From Lachnoclostridium sp. An138 (GTDB taxonomy: Bacteria; Bacillota; Clostridia; Lachnospirales; Lachnospiraceae), in assembly GCF_002160765.1 (NCBI RefSeq), contig NZ_NFLF01000012.1, positions 49,094-113,093 on the forward strand: 64,000 nucleotides of DNA. Reading direction: 5' to 3'. Both the position numbers and the translations under genes were made by a program. The notes under the pieces are model-generated. The model was not told the DNA's origin. It saw only the letters and a list, made by a program, of their open reading frames with translations, and made no database searches. Shown one piece after another: positions 23,678 through 36,680 of the stretch; position 1 is the stretch's first letter, and each line of letters begins with the position of its first letter.

Positions 23678-24064
23678 TTAGGGTACTTTATCCATATTGA
23701 CATTCATAATACGGATATTGACCATGGAAACCTCCAGGCCTGTCATATTCTCAATGGCGCTCTTTACACGATCCTGCACTTTTTCAGACACCTTCATGAT
23801 GCTGTATCCGTAATCAATATTCAAAGCCAGGTCCACATCCACGTTATTGTCTGTCACCAGAACCTTCACACCCTTGGAAAGATTCTTCACGCCCAGCTTT
23901 CCGATGAGCTCCTTCGTCACATTTCCTGCCATGGAAGCCACTCCTTCCACCTCCGTAGCCGCAAGACCTGCAATCGTGGCTACAACCTCATCCGCGATCT
24001 GCACCTCTCCCAGCTGTCCGTCGGCATGTATCATATGAACGCCTCTTTTTTCTTCCTTTGACAT
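23678..24064 (-). CDS. Asp23/Gls24 family envelope-stress protein
   Basis: The 128-residue product has the Asp23 core: GEVQIADEVVATIAGLAATE, EGVASMAGN, KGVKVLVTDNNVDVDLALNI, and EKVQDRVKSAIENMTGLEVS. Family members (YqhY, Asp23, AmaP partners) sit at the membrane and are linked to envelope homeostasis; YqhY-type genes stand just upstream of nusB in Firmicutes, as here. A clear AGGAGG precedes the ATG. It is separated from nusB by the folded 344-bp region. Confidence 0.93.
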   Translation of the reverse strand: MSKEEKRGVHMIHADGQLGEVQIADEVVATIAGLAATEVEGVASMAGNVTKELIGKLGVKNLSKGVKVLVTDNNVDVDLALNIDYGYSIMKVSEKVQDRVKSAIENMTGLEVSMVNIRIMNVNMDKVP

Positions 24065-24214
24065 CTTCCATACCTCCTGCTATTCCGGTAATTATCGATT
24101 CATTTTTGCTCTTTCAAAAACAAAAACAGATTTTCTCTATTGTCCCATTCTACCATACTTTCAGAAAAATGGGAATACCCTAACACCACAGACATTACAG
24201 TTCCTGTAACCGTT

Positions 24215-24431
24215 GTTACTATTCACAGCCGATTCAGACAGGGAAACTGATGTGTCGTGCTGGCACGTAAGCATCTGTTTCCATGTCTGAATCAGGACTG
24301 TGAAGCAGTCGCCCCGCCCACATAAGCAGTCTTAGCTCCGTAAGGAGCGGAACTGGAGCCTCGAAGAGGCGACGAGTGCGCATGTGGGCTGGTGGCTGTG
24401 AATAGTAACAGCCGTTCAGCTTTGCTGAACC
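24215..24431. repeat. Large folded element with 16-bp terminal inverted repeats
   Basis: GTTACTATTCACAGCC (24215-24230) is perfectly complementary to 24394-24409. Inside, 24231-24247 pairs with 24277-24293 at 16 of 17 positions. Smaller hairpins follow: GCTCC-gtaa-GGAGC, GCCTC-gaa-GAGGC, and CCCACAT with ATGTGGG. A separate hairpin GTTCAGC-ttt-GCTGAAC closes it at 24414-24430. No open frame of note. The layout suits a MITE-like element or a structured RNA; CCGTT occurs on both flanks but is too short to call a target duplication. Confidence 0.7.
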
Positions 24432-24455
24432 GTCACCAGCTCCCACTGCCCGTCA

Positions 24456-26060
24456 TTAACGGCCGAACTCCGAGAGCTCAAGGCCGGGATTCCGCTCCAC
24501 CGTCATGCCCACGCTCCAGGCATTGACCCAGATAAGAAGCGGTCTTCCTTTCAGGTCCTTAATCTTCTTCATATCCGAGGTGCCCTTCAGCTTATCCATA
24601 TCGATATCCTCATTTTCAATCCAGCGGATATGCTCATAGGGCAGCGGCTCCAGCTTAATCTCCACATTATACTCGTTCTTCAGACGGTACACCAGAACGT
24701 CAAACTGCAGCACTCCCACGACACCCACAATGATTTCTTCCATACCGGTATTGAACTCCTGGAAGATCTGAATGGCGCCTTCCTGGGCGATCTGCTCGAT
24801 GCCCTTCACAAACTGCTTTCTCTTCATGGTGTCTATCTGGCGCACTCTTGCGAAATGCTCCGGCGCAAAGGTGGGAATTCCTTCGTAACGGATATTTTTC
24901 CCCGGCATGCACAACGTATCTCCGATAGAAAAGATGCCCGGATCAAAGACACCGATGATATCGCCGGCATAAGCTTCCTCCACAATCTTCCGGTCCTGAG
25001 CCATAATCTGCTGGGGCTGGGACAGGCGCAGCTTCCTGCCGCCCTGTACATGGAAGACTTCCATGCCTGCTGTAAATTTTCCGGAACAGATACGTAAAAA
25101 CGCGATTCTATCTCTGTGCGCCTTGTTCATATTCGCCTGAATCTTAAACACAAAAGCGGAAAACTCTTCCTCCATAGGATCGATCAGGCCCGTATCTGAC
25201 TGTCTTGGAAGGGGAGACGTAGTCATCTTCAGAAAATGGCGCAGGAAGGTCTCCACGCCGAAATTCGTCAGCGCCGATCCGAAGAACACCGGAGAGAGTT
25301 CTCCCCTGCTCACCAGCTCCTGATCGAACTCCGCGGATGCCCCATCCAGAAGCTCGATATCATCCAGAAGCTTCTCCTTCTGACCCGGAACCAGAATCTT
25401 CTCAAGCTCCGGATCGTCGATGGAAAGATCCAGCTCCTCTCCCTCCTTCGTTCCCTTTTCCGTGTCGGAAAACAAAAGGACTTTCTTTTCATTCCGGTCG
25501 TAGACTCCTTTAAATTCCTTGCCGGAGCCCAGGGGCCAGTTGATGGGGCAGGTGGCGATGCCAAGCTCATTTTCAATGTCATCCAGCAGCTCAAAAATAT
25601 CCATGGCGTCCCGGTCCATCTTATTGATAAAGGTAAAGATCGGAATATGGCGCATGGCGCAGACCTTAAACAGTTTTCTGGTCTGGGGCTCTACTCCCTT
25701 GCTTCCGTCGATGACCATGACCGCCGAATCGGCCGCCATCAGGGTACGGTAGGTATCCTCCGAGAAATCCTGATGTCCCGGGGTATCCAGAATATTAATA
25801 CAGTAGTTGTCGTAATTAAACTGCAGCACTGAGGAGGTTACGGAGATACCTCTCTCCTTCTCGATCTCCATCCAGTCGGAGACCGCGTGCCGTGCTGTGG
25901 CCTTTCCCTTTACAGAGCCTGCCAGGTTGATAGCTCCTCCGTAAAGCAGGAACTTCTCTGTCAGCGTCGTCTTTCCCGCGTCAGGGTGGGAAATGATCGC
26001 AAAGGTTCTTCTTTTTTCAATCTCTTTCACATAGTTCGCCATTTTTTCATTCATCCTCAT
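24456..26060 (-). CDS. prfC: Peptide chain release factor 3
   Basis: RF3 is the GTPase that ejects RF1/RF2 after termination. The 534-residue product has G1 AIISHPDAGKTTLTEKFLLY, the DTPGHQDFSEDTYRTL G3 region, and INKMDRD (G4). RF3-specific C-terminal sequence (GVLQFDVLVYRLKNEYNVE and WVNAWSVGMTVERNP) separates it from EF-G. Start could be the first ATG (MRMNEK) or the third codon; GAGATGAGG lies across both. It stands alone between the folded element and an AraC gene. Confidence 0.97.
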   Translation of the reverse strand: MRMNEKMANYVKEIEKRRTFAIISHPDAGKTTLTEKFLLYGGAINLAGSVKGKATARHAVSDWMEIEKERGISVTSSVLQFNYDNYCINILDTPGHQDFSEDTYRTLMAADSAVMVIDGSKGVEPQTRKLFKVCAMRHIPIFTFINKMDRDAMDIFELLDDIENELGIATCPINWPLGSGKEFKGVYDRNEKKVLLFSDTEKGTKEGEELDLSIDDPELEKILVPGQKEKLLDDIELLDGASAEFDQELVSRGELSPVFFGSALTNFGVETFLRHFLKMTTSPLPRQSDTGLIDPMEEEFSAFVFKIQANMNKAHRDRIAFLRICSGKFTAGMEVFHVQGGRKLRLSQPQQIMAQDRKIVEEAYAGDIIGVFDPGIFSIGDTLCMPGKNIRYEGIPTFAPEHFARVRQIDTMKRKQFVKGIEQIAQEGAIQIFQEFNTGMEEIIVGVVGVLQFDVLVYRLKNEYNVEIKLEPLPYEHIRWIENEDIDMDKLKGTSDMKKIKDLKGRPLLIWVNAWSVGMTVERNPGLELSEFGR

Positions 26061-26125
26061 CTCGTATACAAACTATTATCAGTATACACATTTTTCCGCC
26101 GTTTGCAAGGGCTGTCTTTTCTCCT

Positions 26126-26998
26126 TTACCGCATTTTTGACTGTCTCCGGTACTCTCCCGGAGTCATGCCGCAGAGGCGTCGGAATATTTTTCCGTAATA
26201 AGCCGCGCTGGAAAATCCCGCCTGTGCCGCAGCTTCCATCACAGAGAGCCTGGAATTTTTCAACAGCTTTTTGCTCATCTCCACCCTGTACTCCAGCAGA
26301 TATTCAAAAGGCGTCTTCTGCATACAGTTCCGGAAGCAGCGCAGACATTCCCGCCTGCCCACATGGGCTGAGGCAGCGATCTCATCCAGGGAAAGCTTCC
26401 TCTGGTAATTCTGTCCGATAAAGGCCAGCATAGCCTGAAGCCGCTCTTGATGCACTGAATCCACAGCCGGCCTTTCATACTCCAGCACAGCGATCTCATC
26501 CAAAAGCAGAAGCCAGATCTCCGAAAACAGATTCCTGGTCTGAAATTCCGTATTCTCTTCATTCTGCAGCCGGGCTGCTTCCCGGAGCCTGGCCAGAAGC
26601 TTCTGCTGCCTCTCCGAATCTCCCCGCAGCTCCAGGATCTCCAGATTTCGGTTCTTCAGCACCGGGTCCAGATATTTTGTCTCAAAAATGCTTTTGAAAT
26701 GACCGCCCAGAAAGGTTTTATGAAGCAGATGAGAATCTACCAGGCATGGCTCTTCGCAGTCCATGCTGCACAGCACATTAGTATTGATAAAAAATCCTTC
26801 CCCTTTCCGGAAACTCCAGGCTTTGCCGGCAGTCTGGAGACGCATGCTCCCTTCCCGGACATAGATAAATTCCACCTCTTCATGCCAGTGCCAGGGAATT
26901 TTTACCGCTCTCAGATCTACCCGGTGAAGCACATAAGGATATTCTACGGTCAGGCCCTCAATATCCTCCAGGCCGCTGCTGTTCAATCTAATTTCCAA
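26126..26998 (-). CDS. AraC-family transcriptional regulator (cupin)
   Basis: The 290-residue product has an N-terminal cupin sensor domain (IPWHWHEEVEFIYVREGSMR, with the WHWHEE signature) and a C-terminal double helix-turn-helix (KLSLDEIAASAHVGRRECLR and FSSAAYYGKIFRRLCGMTPG). Such regulators usually sense a sugar or glycoside. It lies downstream of the GH1/PTS operon in the same orientation, with about 560 bp between, so it may regulate that operon or something else. It has no close partner. Confidence 0.9.
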   Translation of the reverse strand: MEIRLNSSGLEDIEGLTVEYPYVLHRVDLRAVKIPWHWHEEVEFIYVREGSMRLQTAGKAWSFRKGEGFFINTNVLCSMDCEEPCLVDSHLLHKTFLGGHFKSIFETKYLDPVLKNRNLEILELRGDSERQQKLLARLREAARLQNEENTEFQTRNLFSEIWLLLLDEIAVLEYERPAVDSVHQERLQAMLAFIGQNYQRKLSLDEIAASAHVGRRECLRCFRNCMQKTPFEYLLEYRVEMSKKLLKNSRLSVMEAAAQAGFSSAAYYGKIFRRLCGMTPGEYRRQSKMR

Positions 26999-27197
26999 GG
27001 TTCTCTCCTTTCCCGTCTTACTGATCTAATCTATCTTTTTTACGATTTTAATTTTTATAAATTCATTTTATAGATTAATTCTATTTTTGTCATTATAGTA
27101 ATAGTATTTGTCCATAATTATATTTCATTTACGCATTTTATTCCCTATAATTATATCATAAAGAACCGGGAAGTAAAGAAGGAAGGGGGGAAAGCTT

Positions 27198-27377
27198 TTG
27201 TATTCCATATGGTTTCATCAAATCAGAGCTCTGGCCGGCCGGGAGCCGGGAATTCTGGACCTCCTGACGCCGGAGAAGCTGCGCAACTGTAATTTTGTCA
27301 AAAAGGAGGGGTACCCGCATGAGTATGCTGATACTTATTGCAGCGCTTATCAGCCCGCTGGGCCTAAGCGCCTTTGA
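27198..27377 (+). CDS. Small unknown ORF, TTG start
   Basis: A plus-strand frame of 59 codons in the gap between the AraC gene and the GH1 gene. It would read from TTG 27198, seven bases after AGGGGGG, through LAGREPGILDLLTPEKLRNC and KKEGYPHEYADTYCSAYQPA to PKRL. Its composition looks coding (mixed charged, aromatic and Cys residues). There is no ATG, and a 26-codon frame with a better ribosome site overlaps it. It may be a small gene or the tail of a lost one. Confidence 0.4.
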   Translation: MYSIWFHQIRALAGREPGILDLLTPEKLRNCNFVKKEGYPHEYADTYCSAYQPAGPKRL

Positions 27378-27399
27378 GGAAATGATAAGAACACATTGA
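27319..27399 (+). CDS. Small hydrophobic peptide ORF
   Basis: A 26-codon frame, MSMLILIAALISPLGLSAFE plus EMIRTH, with AAAAAGGAGGGG eight bases before ATG, one of the best ribosome sites in the window. It would be a single membrane helix, like small holin-like or type I toxin peptides. It overlaps the 27198 frame and is followed by a 12-bp-stem terminator. Too short to judge from coding statistics. Confidence 0.4.
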   Translation: MSMLILIAALISPLGLSAFEEMIRTH

Positions 27400-27428
27400 A
27401 TGGCTGAATATGCAAGAAAAATAAATGA

Positions 27429-27484
27429 AAAGACAGGAAGCCGGAAGATTCTGCCCATATGAATCCCTTAACTTCCTGTCTTTC
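27429..27484. terminator. Bidirectional terminator, GH1 operon end
   Basis: AAAGACAGGAAG pairs with CTTCCTGTCTTT (12 bp). T-rich sequence follows on both strands. It ends the five-gene operon on the minus strand and the small plus-strand frames. Confidence 0.7.
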
Positions 27485-27557
27485 TATATCTTCAAATTGT
27501 CTTCAAATGATATTTAAAAATCTTTCTATTCCAAATTTTTTCTGTTTCAGATTCTTT

Positions 27558-30352
<2,795 letters not shown>

Positions 30353-30380
30353 GATTCCTCTCCTTTTCTCCTTCTGTCTC

Positions 30381-31151
30381 TTATCTTCCTGTCTTTTCTT
30401 TTTCTATCTTCACTTTTTCTGGTTTTTCCTTTTCTGACGTTCCCTTCTTCGTCTTTTCTTTCTCCGCGTCAGGCTTCATCCAGCTCTGTTCCCATACGTT
30501 CGGATACCGCTTCCAGGTATCCGGCTCTGGCGGCCGGGGCACCGGACGGCGCACTTCATCCTTTTGATAGGCATAGCGCCCAAATCCCTTACGGTCCTGC
30601 TCCGGTGTCAATGGAGGCCGGGTATTTGTGGGAATCATGCTGTCTATCCAGCCTGCGTGATACTCATTTTTTGTGGTTCTCTGCCATACACCCCAGAGAA
30701 TTTTCCATTCCCCGTCTTCTATGACATGGACGCCCGGCACCATTCCGATAGAAAGAATCGCCATGGGCTTCTCCCGGTGAATGGACAGCCCCTCCAGTCC
30801 CAGAGACCACCAGACACCTCTTGCTTTTGTATTTGTTTCATCTACCTCTATTACCGGCGTGGTAAGCGGATGAATCAGCATATTTCCTTCCAGAGAATCC
30901 ACCACCGGTTTTCTCCTGGCCTCCTGTATACTTTCCATGTCCACACCTGGATATTTCAAAGCATTCAGCTCCCGTCTCTGCTCTCCGATATGCTGATCGT
31001 CGTGAAAAATAGCCGCGTTTCCACGCAGGTTCTGTATCTTCCACACTGACAGGAGTCTCTCTGTACGCCGTTCCAGTTCCATGAGCTCTTTTTCACTCAG
31101 GTAATCCAGCTCTTCCATGCTCCAGCGCATATCCGTCCTCCTTTTCTTCAT
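30381..31151 (-). CDS. SnoaL/NTF2-like protein with Lys/Glu tail
   Basis: A 256-residue protein with an NTF2-like (SnoaL) alpha+beta cone: helical start EELDYLSEKELMELERRTER, core HPLTTPVIEVDETNTKARGV, then WWSLGLEG and GVHVIEDGEWKILWGVWQRT. The fold hosts dehydratases, isomerases and hydrolases acting on small aromatic or steroid substrates (e.g. BaiE, SnoaL). Its paralogue upstream shares LTTPxIEV and VWW. A Pro-rich then Lys/Glu-rich tail (KEKTKKGTSEKEKPEKVKIE) is unusual. The start overlaps the upstream stop by 4 bp. Function unknown; an enzyme or partner acting on the aglycone is inferred. Confidence 0.75.
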   Translation of the reverse strand: MKKRRTDMRWSMEELDYLSEKELMELERRTERLLSVWKIQNLRGNAAIFHDDQHIGEQRRELNALKYPGVDMESIQEARRKPVVDSLEGNMLIHPLTTPVIEVDETNTKARGVWWSLGLEGLSIHREKPMAILSIGMVPGVHVIEDGEWKILWGVWQRTTKNEYHAGWIDSMIPTNTRPPLTPEQDRKGFGRYAYQKDEVRRPVPRPPEPDTWKRYPNVWEQSWMKPDAEKEKTKKGTSEKEKPEKVKIEKEKTGR

Positions 31152-31825
31152 CGTTTATCTCGATTCAGCTCCCAGTACCGGTCCGCCGCCGTATAGGTCT
31201 CATAGGGCCGGGGCATACAGGGAATTCCATCCCGGATACTTAAGGGCGAGTAAGGATTGTGGTAAGTGGTCGGCAGAGATTCGGGATGCATCGGCGTATT
31301 GGGCCGGTTTATCATGCTTAAGTCCTCTACCCAGCCCTTCTCATAGGCACATTTGATCAGGCGGAAATAGTGCAGGTGCCAGACCTTCCATTTCCCCTCC
31401 CTGTAAATAAAGTCCACAGCAATCTCTCCCCAGAGCCAGACCGCATGGGCTCCTTCACTGTCTGTATAAGTTCCTGCTCCCGGACACCACCAGACACATT
31501 TTGCCGTCTCTGCGTTCTCAGCCACCTCGATCATCGGCGTCGTAAGCTGCATATCTATCATTTCTCCGGGCATGGGCGGAGTCCCGAGCAACTCCTCCAG
31601 AATGGCTTTCACCGCTTCTGGCCCCTCAAACCGGCCTTCATCCGCATATTCCAGAGATACATCTTCAAGCTCCAGAGCGAAATGCTCCATTACCTTCTCC
31701 TTCTGATGGAAATTGAACGCCGCTGTCAGCCGTCCCATCTCATTCTGAATCTCGTGATAAGCCTCCAGCCGGTTCAGCTTTCCAAGCAGCCTTTTCTGTC
31801 TTTCCTGTCTCTCTTGTTCTGTCAT
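31148..31825 (-). CDS. SnoaL/NTF2-like protein
   Basis: A 225-residue NTF2-like protein: RLTAAFNFHQKEKVMEHFAL, EGPEAVKAILEELL, MQLTTPMIEVAENAETAKCV, WWCPGAGTYTD, and GKWKVWHLHYFRLIKCAYEK. It keeps more of the canonical SnoaL core than its downstream paralogue and may form a heterodimer with it. The C-terminal 60 residues are Pro-rich. ATGA overlaps with the MBL gene upstream and the paralogue downstream show tight translational coupling. Catalytic residues are not assignable. Confidence 0.8.
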   Translation of the reverse strand: MTEQERQERQKRLLGKLNRLEAYHEIQNEMGRLTAAFNFHQKEKVMEHFALELEDVSLEYADEGRFEGPEAVKAILEELLGTPPMPGEMIDMQLTTPMIEVAENAETAKCVWWCPGAGTYTDSEGAHAVWLWGEIAVDFIYREGKWKVWHLHYFRLIKCAYEKGWVEDLSMINRPNTPMHPESLPTTYHNPYSPLSIRDGIPCMPRPYETYTAADRYWELNRDKR

Positions 31826-32547
31826 AGATCTCCTTTCAGCGCTCTGGCCTTTTCATAAGCCCGCGCAATCAGTCTGCCCGCCTCCGCTCCTCCATAGAAA
31901 TAATAATGCCCTGGCAGCAGCAGATCAAATTCCAGTTTCTGAAGCCGCCCCAGCGAAGCCTGAAACTCTGTCAGGCTGAAATCCCGGCTTCCCATATACC
32001 CAAGCTCCACATCATCCTGATCTCTGGGAGAAAACGGCGTCACAAAAAACATGTCCCCGGTGCAGAGAGCCTTCAGCCCGTCCACTTCTATCAGAAACGA
32101 CAAAGCTCCTCTGCAGTGTCCCGGCGTCTCCAGCACCCTCAGCCGGACATCTCCCGGAAAGGAGAAACAGTCTCCTTCACGGATTCTCTGATCCACTCTG
32201 CCGCAGATCCAGGAAGCGCCGAAAAGCTCTTCCATCTCCGGATTTCCATGCTCGACCTTTTCGGCGTCATCCGCGCTGGCCAGCACTTTTGCCCCAAGCC
32301 GGTTCACCCGCCACACATTGCCTGCATGATCGAAGTGGGAATGGGTCAGAAAGACATGCGTAATATCCTGCAGCTTCAGATTCCATCGGTCCATGCACGC
32401 CGTCATTCTCTCCCACTGCGCTTTCTGGAAGCCGCAGTCTATCAGGATGATTCCCTTATTATGTTGAATCGCATAAATATTAGAATTTGTTTCGTATTGC
32501 ACGCCGCTTATCTGAAACAAATGCTCTGAAAGCTTCGTTCTTCTCAC
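31822..32547 (-). CDS. MBL-fold metallo-hydrolase
   Basis: A 241-residue metallo-beta-lactamase-fold enzyme with the metal motif FLTHSHFDHAGNVW (H69, H71, D73, H74), the third ligand in LETPGHCRGALSFLIE, the bridging Asp in LCTGDMFFVTP and the last His in LLLPGHYYFYGG. This two-metal set fits a hydrolase such as a lactonase, glyoxalase-II-like or esterase. The GTG start at 32547 follows AGGAGAAAGAG. It is the promoter-proximal gene of the operon that ends with PTS and GH1, divergent from an AraC gene. A role in opening a lactone aglycone is inference. Confidence 0.87.
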   Translation of the reverse strand: MRRTKLSEHLFQISGVQYETNSNIYAIQHNKGIILIDCGFQKAQWERMTACMDRWNLKLQDITHVFLTHSHFDHAGNVWRVNRLGAKVLASADDAEKVEHGNPEMEELFGASWICGRVDQRIREGDCFSFPGDVRLRVLETPGHCRGALSFLIEVDGLKALCTGDMFFVTPFSPRDQDDVELGYMGSRDFSLTEFQASLGRLQKLEFDLLLPGHYYFYGGAEAGRLIARAYEKARALKGDL

Positions 32548-32598
32548 CTCTTTCTCCTATTTTCTGGTTCTATATTACCCTGTCTCCTTTCTCTTTTC

Positions 32599-32612
32599 GA
32601 TTACGTATTCAG
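32599..32612. promoter_or_regulatory. Partial match to the scr operator
   Basis: GATTACGTATTCAG shares TACGTATTCA with the perfect palindrome upstream of scrR (39237-39252). It lies between the divergent MBL and AraC genes. It may let the same or a related LacI-type repressor act here; chance is not excluded. Confidence 0.35.
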
Positions 32613-32677
32613 ACAATATAGCTTTAAAAAAGTTACCTATTCCACTCTTTTTCAAATTTTCATTTCCCTGTTACATC

Positions 32678-32706
32678 TTTTCAAGAGGACTGTTTCGTGA
32701 TATACT
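32678..32706 (+). promoter_or_regulatory. Promoter of the divergent AraC gene
   Basis: TTTTCA (32678-32683), 17 bases, TATACT (32701-32706), with TG one base before the -10 (extended -10). Confidence 0.65.
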
Positions 32707-32736
32707 GAAAAAAATGAGCCACCGGAGAGGGATGTC

Positions 32737-33789
32737 ATGAAGCTTACAGAAGAGTTTTATCAGATTCCGGTCGCGCCGGAGCGCCATCTGAAAATGACTT
32801 ACGCGCAGCTGAACGCCTGCGGCATGGACTTCGATTTTACCTCAGTCCTGCAGGATGGAAAGGATTTTCACAAAATCACACAGGATATCTGCGTCTCCTA
32901 TCAAAAGTTTCATGAGGGACACCTGACGAATCTGTTTTTCTCCCGGAAAACCCCTGTTCTTCTTGATCTGGGAGACGCGGAACTCATCAGCTATTATTCC
33001 GATTACATTGAGCTGCGCTACATCATTTCCGGACACCTGGAAGTGGAAATTGAAGGGGAGACAGCCTGTTTCACGGATAACGAGATCTGCTTCATCAGTT
33101 CCATGGCCTGCCACCGGGAATCCATAAAAAATTCTGAATGCCTTCTGGTCAATATTTCCATCGACCGGGAGGTTTTCAACGAGGTCTTTCTCGGGAACGT
33201 AAGCATGACTCCGCTGCAGCAGTTCCTGCGGAAAAATATTATGAAATACAGCGATTTGCAGCACTATCTGAAATTTACGCCCACCGGGAAGGAACGGCTC
33301 ACACAGATTCAGGACTACCTGTTTCATATTGTCTCGGAGATCCGCGGCAGGCAGCCCGGCTACATGGACATCAGCAGGGGCTACCTCATCCGGCTGATGG
33401 ACGAGCTGTCCTCCGGTTATCAGTATAATTTTTCCCGGCAGGAAAGCGCCCTGTACGCAGAAAAGCTTTTCGAGTCTGTCACGGAATTTATGAAAAACAA
33501 TCTTACCACAGTCCAGATGCCTGCGCTTACGAAAGCTTTTCATTTTCAGCCAAACTATTTCAACAATCTGATCAAGAAACAGACCGGAATGACCTATTCC
33601 GAATACCTGGTTTATCTGCGGATAGAACGGGCCAGGCTTCTGCTGGAGTCCTCCGATCTGAATATCGAAGAAATCATGTGGATGGTAGGCTATCACAACA
33701 AGGGATTTTTTTACAGGAAATTTACGGAAAGCACTGGCTTAAGCCCCGCCAAATACCGGGCAAGGACAGCCGGACAGAGAAAAAGCTGA
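32737..33789 (+). CDS. AraC-family regulator, divergent from glycoside operon
   Basis: A 350-residue regulator. Residues 1-200 are a cupin-like sensor (ELRYIISGHLEVEIEGETAC, then FISSMACHRES). Residues 245-345 are two helix-turn-helix units (VQMPALTKAFHFQPNYFNNL and MWMVGYHNKGFFYRKFTEST). A GGAGAGGG site is well placed. Its divergent position from the MBL/SnoaL/PTS/GH1 operon makes it the likely activator, with the ligand probably the glycoside or its aglycone. It is unlike the AraC at 26126 in length and N-terminal domain. Confidence 0.9.
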   Translation: MKLTEEFYQIPVAPERHLKMTYAQLNACGMDFDFTSVLQDGKDFHKITQDICVSYQKFHEGHLTNLFFSRKTPVLLDLGDAELISYYSDYIELRYIISGHLEVEIEGETACFTDNEICFISSMACHRESIKNSECLLVNISIDREVFNEVFLGNVSMTPLQQFLRKNIMKYSDLQHYLKFTPTGKERLTQIQDYLFHIVSEIRGRQPGYMDISRGYLIRLMDELSSGYQYNFSRQESALYAEKLFESVTEFMKNNLTTVQMPALTKAFHFQPNYFNNLIKKQTGMTYSEYLVYLRIERARLLLESSDLNIEEIMWMVGYHNKGFFYRKFTESTGLSPAKYRARTAGQRKS

Positions 33790-33861
33790 GAAGCCGCCGG
33801 CTCCTCTGTCTGCAGCTTCATATAAAAACAAGATATTATAAAAAGAAATGGAGAATGATAA

Positions 33862-34608
33862 ATGGAAAACGAATTTCAGAAATCCTTTCTGGAAACCACA
33901 AATCTTCCGGATATCCAGACCTACTTTGTCAACCAGGTCTTTGAATTTCAGGAGCTTATGATGCGGTATAACTGCGCCATCCGAGAGGTGCGGACCAAAC
34001 TGGAGGTCTTAAATGATGAACTAAGCATTCATCACAAACGCAATCCCATCGAATTTATCACCTCCCGTATCAAAAAGCCTGCCAGCATCGTGGAAAAACT
34101 GCAGCGCTACGGCGAAACTGTCAGCGTGGAAGCCATCGAGAATTCCCTGAATGACGTAGCCGGCGTGCGGGTGATCTGCTCCTTTATTGACGACATTTAC
34201 GCAGTGGCTGATATGCTGCTCCGTCAGGATGATGTCACTCTTGTCAAGAAAAAAGACTATATCCAAAATCCCAAAGACAACGGCTACCGAAGCCTCCATC
34301 TTATTGTTGAAATTCCAGTCTTCTTCTCCAATCAGAAGAAAGCTATGCGAGTGGAGGTTCAGATTCGCACCATTGCCATGGATTTCTGGGCCAGCGTCGA
34401 CCACCAGCTCAAATATAAGAAAGATGTGGAAAACCCGGAAGAAGTATCTAAGGAATTAAAAGACTGCGCGGATATCATTGCGCAGATGGATACACGAATG
34501 CTGGCCATCAAAGACAAAATCTATTCCGGAAACAGACATACGGAAACAGTGGAGGAAAAGCTGCGAAAACTGAATATCTCCCTGGGCGGGAACAGAGATT
34601 ATAATTAA
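33862..34608 (+). CDS. relQ: Small alarmone synthetase (RelQ-type)
   Basis: Makes (p)ppGpp from GTP/GDP and ATP. The 248-residue single-domain RelA/SpoT synthetase shows SRIKKPASIVEKLQRYG, DVAGVRVICSFIDDIYAVAD, KDYIQNPKDNGYRSLHLIVE and VEVQIRTIAMDFWASVDHQL. No hydrolase, TGS or ACT domain. The length and C-terminal helix fit RelQ (YjbM). GGAG lies eight bases before ATG. It is followed by a strong terminator and is monocistronic, 72 bp after the AraC gene. Confidence 0.93.
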   Translation: MENEFQKSFLETTNLPDIQTYFVNQVFEFQELMMRYNCAIREVRTKLEVLNDELSIHHKRNPIEFITSRIKKPASIVEKLQRYGETVSVEAIENSLNDVAGVRVICSFIDDIYAVADMLLRQDDVTLVKKKDYIQNPKDNGYRSLHLIVEIPVFFSNQKKAMRVEVQIRTIAMDFWASVDHQLKYKKDVENPEEVSKELKDCADIIAQMDTRMLAIKDKIYSGNRHTETVEEKLRKLNISLGGNRDYN

Positions 34609-34645
34609 GCAAGTCCTGACGGATACATATTTTTACAGAACAGAC

Positions 34646-34690
34646 AGCACGGCAGCCGGAAAATTCCCGGCTGCCGTGCTGCTTTTGATT
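34646..34690. terminator. Strong bidirectional terminator (relQ / scrA)
   Basis: AGCACGGCAGCCGG pairs perfectly with CCGGCTGCCGTGCT (14 bp). The plus strand continues GCTTTTGATTTTTTATTTTG. It lies between the convergent relQ and scrA genes. Confidence 0.9.
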
Positions 34691-34711
34691 TTTTATTTTG
34701 ATAAAATAATT

Positions 34712-36583
<1,872 letters not shown>

Positions 36584-36680
36584 TTAACTGCCAAGCCCCA
36601 TTTCCGCCCTTCTGATGTCTGCCTGCTTCGCAGCTGTGTTCTTTTTGATACGTTTTGATACGCGCCGCAATCCCGGTCTC

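Noticed and set aside
27156..27458. 100-codon minus-strand frame beside the small plus-strand ORFs
   Set aside because: No ribosome site, it ends inside AT-rich DNA, and it runs through the terminator stem; it looks like the antisense of the plus-strand frames.
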